Source: Mycolicibacterium mengxianglii (GTDB lineage: Bacteria; Actinomycetota; Actinomycetes; Mycobacteriales; Mycobacteriaceae). Taken from it: DNA of 64,000 nucleotides. Of this stretch, positions 18,196 to 26,273 are shown in pieces (within the stretch, counting starts at the first letter, position 1; every line of letters begins with the position of its first letter). The position numbers and the translations under genes were made by a program. The notes below the pieces were generated by a model, which saw only the letters and a list, made by a program, of their open reading frames with translations, was not told the DNA's origin and did no database searches. Where the stretch lies: NCBI RefSeq assembly GCF_015710575.1, contig NZ_CP065373.1:806001-870000 (forward strand). Reading direction: 5' to 3'.

Positions 18196-18702
18196 ATGGG
18201 ACCGATGCCGCAATCAGGAGCGCAAGGATTCGAGCAGCTGGTCGGGCTACTCGACTACCCGATATTCGTCGTGACCACCCGCTTCGAGGAGACCAGGGCC
18301 GGTTGCGTGGTGGGGTTCACCAGCCAAACCAGTATTAACCCGCCGCGTTTCCTGGTGGGGCTGTCCAAACACAATTTCACCTTCCGAGTCGCACAGAACG
18401 CCTCCCATCTGGCGGTGCACCTGTTGGAACGGCGTTCATTGGAGTTGGCCAAGATGTTCGGTGGCCAGACCGGTGACGACATCGACAAATTCGCGCGCTG
18501 CGATTGGCACGACGGACCCGAGGGCATGCCGATTCTCGACGACGCGTCGGCGTGGTTCGTCGGGGCCATCACAAAGCGCTTCGACGTGGGTGACCACGTC
18601 GGACACCTGCTGGAGCCAATCGCCGGCAATGCCCCCGACGAGCTCACCGACCTGGTCACGTTCTCCGATGTCCGCGACATCGAAGCCGGCCACGACGCAT
18701 GA
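18196..18702 (+). CDS. Flavin reductase-like (FMN-binding split barrel) protein
   Basis: 168 residues resembling the flavin reductase/DIM6-NTAB family: the N-terminal GCVVGFTSQTSINPPRFLVGLSK strand-loop region binds FMN in homologues. Met4 (18205) is an alternative start. It overlaps the next gene by 4 bp (ATGA at 18699-18702), which implies translational coupling to a reductase of the RibD C-terminal family. It may supply reduced flavin or reduce a substrate directly. Confidence 0.8.
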   Translation: MGPMPQSGAQGFEQLVGLLDYPIFVVTTRFEETRAGCVVGFTSQTSINPPRFLVGLSKHNFTFRVAQNASHLAVHLLERRSLELAKMFGGQTGDDIDKFARCDWHDGPEGMPILDDASAWFVGAITKRFDVGDHVGHLLEPIAGNAPDELTDLVTFSDVRDIEAGHDA

Positions 18703-19403
18703 CCGCGCCGACCGAGGTCGTCGACGTCGAGGAACTGGTCGAGTTCTACCGTGACCCCCCGGTGGGGGTACGGGCCAACATGATCTTCAGCGCCGACGGT
18801 GCGGCGGCCTTCGGTGGCCGGGCAGGGCCGCTGTCGTGCCCACTGGATCAGCAATTGCTCAAGGCGTTACGCGGTTTGGCCGACGTGGTGCTCGTCGGGG
18901 CGGGGACGGCGCGGGCGGAGAATTACGGGCCCGTCCGGCTCAGCGACGCCCAGCGTGAGTGGCGGGCGGCCCGTGGGCTGGCAGACGTGCCACCGATCGC
19001 AGTGGTCAGCATGACCGGCAACCTGCCGCAGTCTCTGTTCGACCCGAGTGCCCCCGCGCCCATCCTGGTGACCAGCGCGCAGGCCGTGGCACGCCACCAC
19101 CTCAGCGGCGAGCGCTGGCAGTTGTTGATCGCAGGGGACGACACTGTGGCGGTGTCGGACGCCGTTCAGCAGTTGAAAAGCCAGGGTCTGCAACGAATCC
19201 TGTGCGAGGGCGGCCCGACCCTGCTGGATTCACTCGTCGACGAAGGCCTGGTGGACGAACTCTGCGTGACGATCGCGCCGCGCCTGGCGGGTGGTCAGCC
19301 AGTGGGGACCCGGATCCAGGCGCGCCTCGCCTCACCCACTGCGCTGCGACTTCGCCATGTCGTCCAACATCAGGACTACCTGTTTTTGAAATACGCCCGC
19401 TGA
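18699..19403 (+). CDS. RibD C-terminal domain / dihydrofolate reductase-like family protein
   Basis: 234 residues. The fold of bacterial bifunctional deaminase-reductase C-termini is visible: VRANMIFSADGAAAFGG at the NADPH-side loop, DVVLVGAGTARAENYGP, and near the C-terminus ILCEGGPTLLDSLVDEGLVDELCVTIAP. The deaminase domain of RibD is absent, so this stand-alone reductase is probably not the riboflavin pathway enzyme. It is coupled to the flavin reductase gene upstream by an ATGA overlap. Confidence 0.82.
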   Translation: MTAPTEVVDVEELVEFYRDPPVGVRANMIFSADGAAAFGGRAGPLSCPLDQQLLKALRGLADVVLVGAGTARAENYGPVRLSDAQREWRAARGLADVPPIAVVSMTGNLPQSLFDPSAPAPILVTSAQAVARHHLSGERWQLLIAGDDTVAVSDAVQQLKSQGLQRILCEGGPTLLDSLVDEGLVDELCVTIAPRLAGGQPVGTRIQARLASPTALRLRHVVQHQDYLFLKYAR

Positions 19404-19430
19404 GCGGCGTGCCGATGTTGTGAACGTCAC

Positions 19431-19733
19431 ATGCGCGGGTACCCGCCCGACATGGCTTCACAACGATGGGGATGGATAAGGCACATCGCGGTCCTGGGTG
19501 GTTTCGAGCTGATATTTGCCGGTGTCGCGGCAGTGGGGATCTTCCTCACCGCGGCCGCTTTCGGCGTGATCGACGGTGCCGTCGCCGTGGCGGCGGCGGC
19601 CGTGGTGCTGATCGCGGTGGGGATGCTGTTGCTGCGGGCCAGCTCGAAAAAGGGCGGTCTGCTCGATGCCCGCCGCACCAAAGCGCGCCGGATGATCTAC
19701 CGCGACCAGTATCGGGGCCGACCCACCGGCTGA
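19431..19733 (+). CDS. Small membrane protein, unknown function
   Basis: 100 residues (or 93 from Met8 at 19452) with two hydrophobic helices at about 20-45 and 50-72 and a strongly basic C-terminus (SSKKGGLLDARRTKARRMIYRDQYRG), which should face the cytoplasm. It starts 27 bp after the RibD-like gene. Its stop abuts a minus-strand coding-like stretch. No family recognised. Confidence 0.68.
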   Translation: MRGYPPDMASQRWGWIRHIAVLGGFELIFAGVAAVGIFLTAAAFGVIDGAVAVAAAAVVLIAVGMLLLRASSKKGGLLDARRTKARRMIYRDQYRGRPTG

Positions 19734-19910
19734 TCAGCTGGTGGGGGTTTGCCGGTCGGGGTGCGGGTTGTCCCTGACGTACTCGGCTTCGACCCGGAGC
19801 ACCCGACGCCGCTCCATGCCCAGCCAGCCGAAGCCCGCGAACGCCAAGACCGCCGCGACGATGACGCCGCCAATGCCCAGCTCGGGGCAATCGATCGAAA
19901 CGGCTGCCCG
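19734..19910 (-). CDS. Probable single-TM peptide gene without a usable start codon
   Basis: On the minus strand, the frame ending at TGA 19736-19734 reads CPELGIGGVIVAAVLAFAGF, then a WLGM segment, then a charged tail (ERRRVLRVEAEYVRDNPHPD). A hydrophobic helix followed by a basic tail, with G or C at almost every third codon position, looks strongly coding. Yet between the upstream in-frame stop (just beyond 19910) and the helix there is no ATG, GTG or TTG. Either a rare start (ATT, ATC or CTG) is used, or a frameshift (natural or sequencing) separates it from the ATG-led frame that starts at about 19953. Confidence 0.5.
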   Translation of the reverse strand, partial: RAAVSIDCPELGIGGVIVAAVLAFAGFGWLGMERRRVLRVEAEYVRDNPHPDRQTPTS

Positions 19911-19951
19911 TCACGACGCCGCCACCACCGGAACTGGCAGACTCGGACCTC

Positions 19952-20809
19952 ATGACCATGACGCGAGGACTCGTGTTGGCCGGTGGCGGCTTGGCCGGCA
20001 TTGCTTGGGAAACCGGCCTGCTGCTCGGCATCGCCGACGAATTTCCCGACGCCGCCGACACCGTGCTCCGCAGTGACGTACTGGTGGGCACATCGGCCGG
20101 ATCGGCGGTCTCGGCGCAGATCAGCAGCGGGGTCGGACTGCAGGAACTGTTCGACCGTCAGATCGCCGGAACGGTCCGGGAAATCGACCCCGGCGTCGGC
20201 ATCGACGAGATCACCGAACTGTTCGTGACGGCCATGATGACCCCTGGCGCCGGCAAAGAGCAGAAGCTGCAGCGCATCGGGGCCGTCGCGGCGGCTGCGG
20301 ACACCGTGGCCGAATCGGTGCGCAGGCAGGTGATCGCCGACCGACTGCCGTCCCACGACTGGCCGGACCGGGTGCTGCGGTTGACGGGCATCGACATCGA
20401 GACCGGCGAACTGGCCGTCTTCGACCGCAACTCCGGTGTCCCGCTGGTGGACGCCGTCGCGGCCAGTTGCGCGGTGCCCGGTGTGTGGCCGCCGGTGACC
20501 ATTGCCGGCCATCGCTACATGGACGGCGGGGTCGCAAGCATGGTCAACATGGCGGTGGCGTCCGATTGCGATGCCGTGCTGGTCCTGGTGCCTTCCGGAG
20601 AGAATTCGCCGTCACCGTTCGGCGACGGCGCGGCAGCGGAGGTCAAAGCCTTCCCGGCACCGACGCTGGCGGTCTTCGCCGACGACGACGCGCTGGCGGC
20701 CTTCGGCCCCAATCCGCTGGACCCGCAATGCCGCACGCCGTCGGCGCTCGCGGGCCGGGCGCAGGGCCGGCGCTGCGCGGCCGCGGTCGCGGAGTTCCTG
20801 GCCGGCTAA
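19952..20809 (+). CDS. Patatin-like phospholipase family protein
   Basis: 285 residues with the patatin serine-aspartate dyad: oxyanion region LVLAGGGLAGIAWETG, nucleophile elbow GTSAGS and Asp in MDGGVAS. It would hydrolyse acyl lipids; the site of action is unknown because no signal peptide is seen. It corresponds in place and type to M. tuberculosis Rv1062 (from memory). Its 3' end overlaps by 4 bp a second, convergent patatin-like gene. Confidence 0.87.
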   Translation: MTMTRGLVLAGGGLAGIAWETGLLLGIADEFPDAADTVLRSDVLVGTSAGSAVSAQISSGVGLQELFDRQIAGTVREIDPGVGIDEITELFVTAMMTPGAGKEQKLQRIGAVAAAADTVAESVRRQVIADRLPSHDWPDRVLRLTGIDIETGELAVFDRNSGVPLVDAVAASCAVPGVWPPVTIAGHRYMDGGVASMVNMAVASDCDAVLVLVPSGENSPSPFGDGAAAEVKAFPAPTLAVFADDDALAAFGPNPLDPQCRTPSALAGRAQGRRCAAAVAEFLAG

Positions 20810-21777
20810 GCCGGCGATTCCACCGCCGGCCGGTGCAGCGAGTCCAGCGCTGTCGTCGCCAGCTCGCGCCCGACCTCGATCATCTCGGCGGCACGATGGA
20901 ATTCGAGTGTGCGACAAGCGGTTCGAGGAACCTCGATCAGCAAGTCGGGTGGATAGGCGGCCAGGGTGTGGCGGGCGAGGGCGGACTGCGCGATGTCGAT
21001 CGTCCGGTTCATCACCTCGAAGCTGCCCAACTTCGGTGCCGGGGATTCCTTGTCAGCATCGACGAGCTCGTCGTCGCTCGACGTGGCGAACCGGCTGAGC
21101 ACCGAGCGCGCCGACGGGGTGTCGAGCACGGTTCGCGCTGCCCGGGTGTCCAACAGGGCCGAGGTGCTGCGCCACATCCGGTTCAGCCACTCGGTGCCCA
21201 CTTTGGGTTCGGTGCCGTCGGTCGGGGGCCGCGGGACCTCGCCCGCCAAGCTGATGGCGATCGTCAGGTCGGCGTTCACTGCTGAGATCGGCGCCATCGG
21301 CAACGAGTCGAGGATCCCGCCGTCGGCGAGCAATCGTCCGTCGAGCACGTACGGGCTGATCATTCCGGGAATGGCGATGGACGCGCGGATCGCCGCGTCC
21401 GCGGCGCCGCGCTGCAGCCACACCGATTTACCGGCGATCAGATCGGTGGCCACCGCGGTGAACGGGATGGGCAGGTCTTCGATGGCGACATCCCCCAGGA
21501 TCTCCCGCACGGCGTCGAGGATCTTCTCCGCGCGCAGTACCCCGGCCGCGCTGATGGACGGGTCCAACAGGCGCAGCACCGCCCGTTGGGTCAGCGAGGT
21601 CGCCCAGTCGGTGTACTCGTCCAGCTTGCCTGCCGCGTAGACGCCACCCACCAGGGCGCCCATCGACGACCCTGAGATGCCGACGATGTCATGGCCACGT
21701 TCGAGCACTTCATTGATGACCCCGATGTGGGCGTAGCCGCGCGCCCCACCGCTACCAAGGCACAGCGCCACCCGCAT
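20806..21777 (-). CDS. Patatin-like phospholipase family protein (RssA-like)
   Basis: 323 residues from ATG 21777; the frame is open to 21867, but that start would overlap the divergent VOC gene. Motifs: LCLGSGGARGYAHIGV at the N-terminus, nucleophile GSSMG (as GISGSSMGALVGG) and DGG (LLADGGILDSLP). This subgroup resembles NTE-like/RssA esterases. It is the Rv1063c-like partner of the convergent patatin gene; the two are not closely similar to each other outside the motifs. Confidence 0.87.
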   Translation of the reverse strand: MRVALCLGSGGARGYAHIGVINEVLERGHDIVGISGSSMGALVGGVYAAGKLDEYTDWATSLTQRAVLRLLDPSISAAGVLRAEKILDAVREILGDVAIEDLPIPFTAVATDLIAGKSVWLQRGAADAAIRASIAIPGMISPYVLDGRLLADGGILDSLPMAPISAVNADLTIAISLAGEVPRPPTDGTEPKVGTEWLNRMWRSTSALLDTRAARTVLDTPSARSVLSRFATSSDDELVDADKESPAPKLGSFEVMNRTIDIAQSALARHTLAAYPPDLLIEVPRTACRTLEFHRAAEMIEVGRELATTALDSLHRPAVESPA

Positions 21778-21823
21778 CGCTACATTGTGGCCTGATTCGA
21801 AAAGACCGCCGCGGGCAACTCCC

Positions 21824-22192
21824 ATGGGCGTGATCGGAAAACTTCGCTCCGTTGTGGTCGACTGCAAGAATCCGCGCCTACTCGCCGCCTTCTACGCCGA
21901 GGTACTCGGCGGTGAGGCCGATGTCGAGGACGAGACGTGGGCCGTGGTGACCGACCCGCAGGGTCACCGCCTGGCGTTCCAGCTGGCTCCCGAGCATGAG
22001 CCGCCGGCATTTCCGGACCGCCGCGGATCCCAGCAGTTCCACCTCGACATCGAAGTCGACGACGTCGACGACGCCGAAGCGACGGTGCTCGCGCTGGGCG
22101 CCACCCGGGTGACGGACGCGCCCGGGGAGGACGACTTCCGGGTGTTCCGCGATCCGGCAGGGCACACCTTCTGCTTGGTGTTCAACACCTAG
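21824..22192 (+). CDS. VOC/glyoxalase-fold protein
   Basis: 122 residues, one pair of beta-alpha-beta-beta-beta modules: VVVDCKNPRLLAAFYAEVLGGEAD and FHLDIEVDDVDDAEATVLALGATR, ending FRDPAGHTFCLVFNT. That matches single-domain vicinal-oxygen-chelate proteins of the lyase/bleomycin-resistance superfamily. Start ATG 21824 is chosen by family pattern. It diverges from the second patatin gene with a 46-bp gap. Activity unknown. Confidence 0.82.
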   Translation: MGVIGKLRSVVVDCKNPRLLAAFYAEVLGGEADVEDETWAVVTDPQGHRLAFQLAPEHEPPAFPDRRGSQQFHLDIEVDDVDDAEATVLALGATRVTDAPGEDDFRVFRDPAGHTFCLVFNT

Positions 22193-22225
22193 CTCCGGAT
22201 TTGGCTCAGCGTGATTCGAAGGCGG

Positions 22226-22693
22226 TCATCCGCACTCGTCGTTTGCCGCGCCGTTGACAGCCAGCACCACCGCGGCCTGCTGGGCCGGCGTCAATTGCGC
22301 CCACGGTGTGTCGAACGTGCCGGGCCCGACCACGCCGGGGGTCTGCAGTTCCTTGAGGTATGCCTCCGCCAGCGCGGGTGGATCGCCGGGCTTGTCCGTC
22401 ATCCAGAGCTTCGCGGCCCGGCAGGCCTGGCCGTACTGCGATTCTGTGGCATCGGCGGGCACATCGACCTTGGTGGTGACACCGCCGGGGGAGACCCCCA
22501 CCGAACCCGGGGGCGTCGGCTCCTCGGGCAGCGGGGGCGGCTCCGAGAAGGCGGTGCTCGAGGGGGATGCGGGGGCTGAAGTATCGGCGGCCTGGTCGCC
22601 ACTGTCGGTCGAAGAGCAGCCGGTGACGGCCACCAGAATCGTTGCGGCGGCCACGGCGCTGCGTCGCACCGGGCGGTTGAGGTACCTGCGCAT
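22226..22693 (-). CDS. lpqV: LpqV-like lipoprotein
   Basis: 155 residues from ATG 22693. A short basic N-terminus and hydrophobic core lead to the lipobox AVTGC, so the mature N-terminal Cys is lipidated and the protein anchored outside the cytoplasmic membrane. A Pro/Ser/Glu-rich linker follows (FSEPPPLPEEPTPP). The C-terminal part, with VGVSPGGVTTKVD, YGQACRAAKLWM and LTPAQQAAVV, resembles M. tuberculosis LpqV (Rv1064c), which has the same neighbours. Function unknown. Confidence 0.83.
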   Translation of the reverse strand: MRRYLNRPVRRSAVAAATILVAVTGCSSTDSGDQAADTSAPASPSSTAFSEPPPLPEEPTPPGSVGVSPGGVTTKVDVPADATESQYGQACRAAKLWMTDKPGDPPALAEAYLKELQTPGVVGPGTFDTPWAQLTPAQQAAVVLAVNGAANDECG

Positions 22694-22725
22694 GAACCCC
22701 AATCTATGCAACACTGGCCGGCGTG

Positions 22726-22767
22726 ATGAAGCGCATCGGTTTTCAGGAGTGTTGTCCGGCTCGTTGA
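22726..22767 (+). CDS. Cys-Cys upstream ORF (putative cysteine-responsive leader peptide)
   Basis: ATG 22726 opens a 13-codon frame encoding MKRIGFQECCPAR and ending at TGA 22765-22767; an in-frame GTG lies directly before the ATG. It sits 45 bp upstream of the cysteine-dioxygenase-like gene. Short upstream ORFs with adjacent Cys codons are a described mycobacterial device in which ribosome stalling at low cysteinyl-tRNA changes expression of downstream sulfur genes. The downstream gene is predicted to consume cysteine or a related thiol, which makes the match functionally sensible. Too short for routine gene callers. Confidence 0.65.
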   Translation: MKRIGFQECCPAR

Positions 22768-22812
22768 GCCGCCCCACGCCCCTGCCCGTTTCATCCTCTG
22801 GAGTCCTCCGCT

Positions 22813-23370
22813 ATGACTGCCGTCGCGCCTTCTTTCCTGCCTGCAACCGACGTCCCCTCCGTCTCCGGACCGACCCGGCTGCGCCTGCCTGACCTGTTGC
22901 ACGCCACCGACCGCACCGCCAACGACGTCCTCGAGGGGCGCTACGACCATCTGCTCCCGCCGGGGGGCGTGCCCACCGACCGGCGCTGGTTCACCCGCGT
23001 GCATGGTGACGACGAACTCGACGTCTGGCTGATCAGTTGGGTGCCCGGACACGCCACCGAGTTGCACGACCATGGTGGTTCGCTCGGCGCGCTCACGCTG
23101 CTCACCGGTGCCCTCGACGAATTCCGTTGGGACAGAGATCAATTGCGTCGCCGTCGTATTGAGGCCGGCGATCAGGCCGCATTCCCGCTCGGCTGGGTGC
23201 ACGACGTGGTGTGGGCCCCCTCGTTCACCGTCGACTCCGCCCCGGAACCCACACTGTCGGTGCACGCGTACTCACCTCCGCTGACGGCGATGTCCTACTA
23301 CGAGGTGACCGAGCGCAGCACACTACGTCGCCAGCGCACCGAACTCACCGACAAGCCGGAATCCGAATGA
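22813..23370 (+). CDS. Cysteine dioxygenase-family cupin protein
   Basis: 185 residues. The cupin metal site is seen in ATELHDHGGS (His85, His87) followed by the conserved FPLGWVHDVVW with the third His. These are the features of bacterial cysteine dioxygenases, iron enzymes that oxidise a thiol to sulfinate with O2. Its stop overlaps the rhodanese start by 4 bp. GGAG lies 12 bases upstream of ATG 22813 and is followed by CTCC, so a small hairpin could mask it. Position corresponds to Rv1065. Exact thiol substrate unproven. Confidence 0.82.
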   Translation: MTAVAPSFLPATDVPSVSGPTRLRLPDLLHATDRTANDVLEGRYDHLLPPGGVPTDRRWFTRVHGDDELDVWLISWVPGHATELHDHGGSLGALTLLTGALDEFRWDRDQLRRRRIEAGDQAAFPLGWVHDVVWAPSFTVDSAPEPTLSVHAYSPPLTAMSYYEVTERSTLRRQRTELTDKPESE

Positions 23371-23756
23371 GCCGCATCGACACCCTGCTCGACGCCGCCC
23401 GCGCCCGGCTACAGCGGATGCCGGCAGCCGAAGTTCCCGCCGCGTTGCACCGGGGCGCACTGCTGGTCGACATCCGGCCGGCCGCCCAGCGCGCGCAGGA
23501 GGGCGAGGTGGGCGAGCTCCCCGGAGAGACCCTGGTCATCGAACGCAACGTGCTCGAGTGGCGGTGCGACCCCACCAGCGATGCCCGGCTGCCGCAGGCC
23601 ACCGGCGATGACGTCGAATGGGTGATCCTGTGCTCGGAGGGCTACACCTCCAGCTTGGCCGCGGCGGCGTTGCAGGATCTCGGCCTGCACCGGGCCACCG
23701 ACGTGATCGGCGGCTACCACGCGCTGGTGGCGGCCGGCGTGCTCGAACCCGCCTGA
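23367..23756 (+). CDS. Rhodanese-like sulfurtransferase domain protein
   Basis: 129 residues, a single rhodanese domain: LLVDIRPAAQRAQEGEV, then the active loop with Cys89 (ILCSEGYTSS), then GYHALVAAG. The active loop lacks the usual Arg of thiosulfate sulfurtransferases, so the donor may differ. Coupled to the cysteine-dioxygenase-like gene by ATGA at 23367-23370; the pair looks like a small thiol-oxidation/sulfur-transfer operon under the Cys-Cys leader. Confidence 0.85.
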   Translation: MSRIDTLLDAARARLQRMPAAEVPAALHRGALLVDIRPAAQRAQEGEVGELPGETLVIERNVLEWRCDPTSDARLPQATGDDVEWVILCSEGYTSSLAAAALQDLGLHRATDVIGGYHALVAAGVLEPA

Positions 23757-23758
23757 CC

Positions 23759-25477
23759 CTATTCGCCCGAATGCATCTGCGGGCGCAGCCGGGCGGTCTT
23801 CTCCGGCGTCCAGCCCGGTGGCTGCAACACCGCAGCCCAGGCATTGGCAACATTCTGGACGTAACGGTGGCCGTGCCCGTCGGGAACATCGACGGCGACC
23901 GCCATGTCCGCCGAAACCTGCACAAATGTCACCACCGGGATCCAGCGCACGCTCGGCAGCACGTCGTACCCGCGCGGTTCTTTGAGCCAATCCGGTTCCG
24001 CGAACAGCAGGTGCGGGTTCCACCACGCGATCGGATCCGAGGCGTGCTGCATATACACCACGCGCGGATGACCCCAGGGTTGGTCGGGCCGGTTGAGATC
24101 CTCTGGCCGCGCGGCGAATCGGACGTTGTCCCCGGCGTCGTAAATCGGCAGCCACTCCGGTGATCCGGCGTCGCGGGTCCGCGTCAACTCTGCCCACACG
24201 GTGTTGTTGAAGGTCGGGCCGCTGAACAGCGCGCCATCGGTGCGCGCGACGATGTTGTTCAGGCTCAAGAACGGTGCCTCACCACCGAAGGAGCCCAGGC
24301 TCTCCCCGAAGACCACCAGCTTGGGCCGCTGCGCCTCGGGCATCACGCGGATCAGCTCGTCGACGGCCTCGAACAGGGCCTGCCCGGCCTGACGGGCGTT
24401 CTCCCGGTCCACCAGGAACGACAACCAGCTCGGCAGGAACGAGTACTGCATCGACACGATCGCGGTGTCGCCGTTGTACATGTACTCGAGCGCGTCGGCC
24501 TCGGCCTGGTTGATCCACCCGGTGCCCGTGGTGGTGGCCACCGCCACGACTGCGCGGTTGAGCCCGCCGGTGCGTTGTAGTTCCTGCGCCGCCAACTCGG
24601 CGGTGGCCTTGATGCCGTCGGCCGAATTCAGCCCGGCGTACGCGCGGATCGGTTCGACGGCCGGGGTCCCGTTGAACTCGGTGAGCTGGGCGACCGTCGG
24701 CCCGCTGCCGATGAACATCCGGCCCTGATGGCCCAGCGACGACCACGTCACCAACGAGTCCGGGCCGCCGGAACGCAGCGCTGTGGTCGGTGCCGAATTG
24801 TCCGGGCTCTCTTCATTGTTGACGGACTCGAAGGTGTTGTTGAGGGTGCTCATCGCAAAACGGACCACCACACCGTTGAGCAGTGCGATCGTCAGCGCCA
24901 CCAGCAGCAGCACCGACACCGTGGCCGAAACCCGTGGCGGTGCAACTCGATTGAGCTGGCGGGACAGGAACCGGGTGAGCCTGCCTGCCTGCTGGCCGAT
25001 CTCGACGAACAGGAACAGGACCACGATTCCGATCACGGCGGCCATCGGATAATCGATCCAGTCCAGCCGTGGCACATCCATCAGGTCACGGACGTCGTCC
25101 TGCCAGCGGTGGAACCAGATGATCATCAACACCTGACCGACGATGCCCGCGACGACCAGGACCAACCACGCCCACCCGGGCGCTCGGGGGCTGGAATCTT
25201 TGGAGCGCATATAGCGGACCAGCCACACCGCGAACACCCCGAGGCCGTAACCGACCGCCCCGCAGGCGCCGCTGACGATGCCCTGAAACAGCGGGCCGCG
25301 GGGCAGCAGCGACGGCGTCAGCGACAGCCAGATCATGATCAGGCCGGCGGCGGTCCCGACGAAGGTGTAATGGCGCAGCCACCAGGGAGTGTCATCCGCC
25401 GGCGCGACCTCGGCGGGCTCGGTTTCCTCAGCGGTGACGGATTCGGTGTTGCGGTCCGTCGCCGGCGACGTGGTCAC
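23759..25477 (-). CDS. Membrane-anchored alpha/beta-hydrolase (Rv1069c-like)
   Basis: 572 residues. The N-terminal ~215 residues hold an acidic cytosolic tail and about five or six transmembrane helices; the C-terminal part is an alpha/beta-hydrolase-type domain with nucleophile elbow GESLGS near residue 400 and a likely catalytic His near HASDP. It may be a membrane esterase with its active domain on one face of the membrane. It converges on the rhodanese gene with 2 bp between stops. M. tuberculosis has PE_PGRS genes in this interval; there are none here. Confidence 0.8.
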   Translation of the reverse strand: MTTSPATDRNTESVTAEETEPAEVAPADDTPWWLRHYTFVGTAAGLIMIWLSLTPSLLPRGPLFQGIVSGACGAVGYGLGVFAVWLVRYMRSKDSSPRAPGWAWLVLVVAGIVGQVLMIIWFHRWQDDVRDLMDVPRLDWIDYPMAAVIGIVVLFLFVEIGQQAGRLTRFLSRQLNRVAPPRVSATVSVLLLVALTIALLNGVVVRFAMSTLNNTFESVNNEESPDNSAPTTALRSGGPDSLVTWSSLGHQGRMFIGSGPTVAQLTEFNGTPAVEPIRAYAGLNSADGIKATAELAAQELQRTGGLNRAVVAVATTTGTGWINQAEADALEYMYNGDTAIVSMQYSFLPSWLSFLVDRENARQAGQALFEAVDELIRVMPEAQRPKLVVFGESLGSFGGEAPFLSLNNIVARTDGALFSGPTFNNTVWAELTRTRDAGSPEWLPIYDAGDNVRFAARPEDLNRPDQPWGHPRVVYMQHASDPIAWWNPHLLFAEPDWLKEPRGYDVLPSVRWIPVVTFVQVSADMAVAVDVPDGHGHRYVQNVANAWAAVLQPPGWTPEKTARLRPQMHSGE

Positions 25478-25486
25478 CCATGCACT

Positions 25487-26263
25487 TTAGCGGTGTGTGA
25501 AGTTGGCAGCGCGTTTCTCGGTGAACGCGGCCATCCCTTCCGTCTGATCGTCGGTGGCGAACGCCGAGTGGAACAGCCGACGCTCGTAGAGGATGCCCTC
25601 GGTCAGGGTCGCCTCGAAGGAGCGGTTGACGGCCTCTTTACACATCCGGGCGGCGGTCAGTGACATCTGCGAGATCGTGGTGGCGACGGCCCTGGCCTCG
25701 GTCAGCAGGTCGGCGGCGGGCACAACGCGGGACACCAGTCCGGCCCGGTCGGCCTCCTCGGCGCCGATGGTGCGGCCGGTCAGGATCAGATCCATTGCCT
25801 TGGCCTTGCCGATCGCGCGGGTGAGCCGCTGACTGCCGCCCATGCCCGGCAGTACACCCAGCTTGATCTCCGGCTGGCCGAACTTGGCGGTGTCGGCGGC
25901 GATCAGCACGTCACACATCATCGCCAGCTCGCAGCCGCCGCCCAGGGCATAGCCGGCGACCGCGGCGATGGTGGGAGTGCGTACCGCGGCGAAATCGGTC
26001 CAGCCGGCGAAGAAATCGGCCGCGAAGACATCGGAGAACGACAGCTCCGACATCTCCTTGATGTCCGCACCGGCGGCGAAGGCCTTCTCGTTACCGGTCA
26101 CGATGATGGCGCCGATACCCGGGTCGTTGTCGAGCTCTCGTGCTGCCGCGGTGACTTCGGCCATCACCTGGCTGTTGAGCGCATTGAGTGCCTTGGGGCG
26201 GTTCAACGTGATGGTGGCGACGCGCTCATCGCGGTCGACGAGAATGGTCTCGAAGCTGGCCAT
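25487..26263 (-). CDS. echA8: Enoyl-CoA hydratase
   Basis: 258 residues, typical crotonase length, from ATG 26263 with AGGAG upstream. Both catalytic glutamates of enoyl-CoA hydratases are present: Glu112 ([11 protein letters not shown]) and Glu132 ([13 protein letters not shown]). It hydrates trans-2-enoyl-CoA in beta-oxidation in the cytosol. It lies 10 bp downstream of the echA9-type gene and is presumably co-transcribed with it. Confidence 0.93.
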   Translation of the reverse strand: MASFETILVDRDERVATITLNRPKALNALNSQVMAEVTAAARELDNDPGIGAIIVTGNEKAFAAGADIKEMSELSFSDVFAADFFAGWTDFAAVRTPTIAAVAGYALGGGCELAMMCDVLIAADTAKFGQPEIKLGVLPGMGGSQRLTRAIGKAKAMDLILTGRTIGAEEADRAGLVSRVVPAADLLTEARAVATTISQMSLTAARMCKEAVNRSFEATLTEGILYERRLFHSAFATDDQTEGMAAFTEKRAANFTHR

Positions 26264-26273
26264 ACGGATTCTC

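Noticed and set aside
20806..21867. Longer start (21867) for the second patatin gene
   Set aside because: The extra 30 residues overlap the divergent VOC gene and precede the conserved MRVALCLGSGG start without any recognisable signal.
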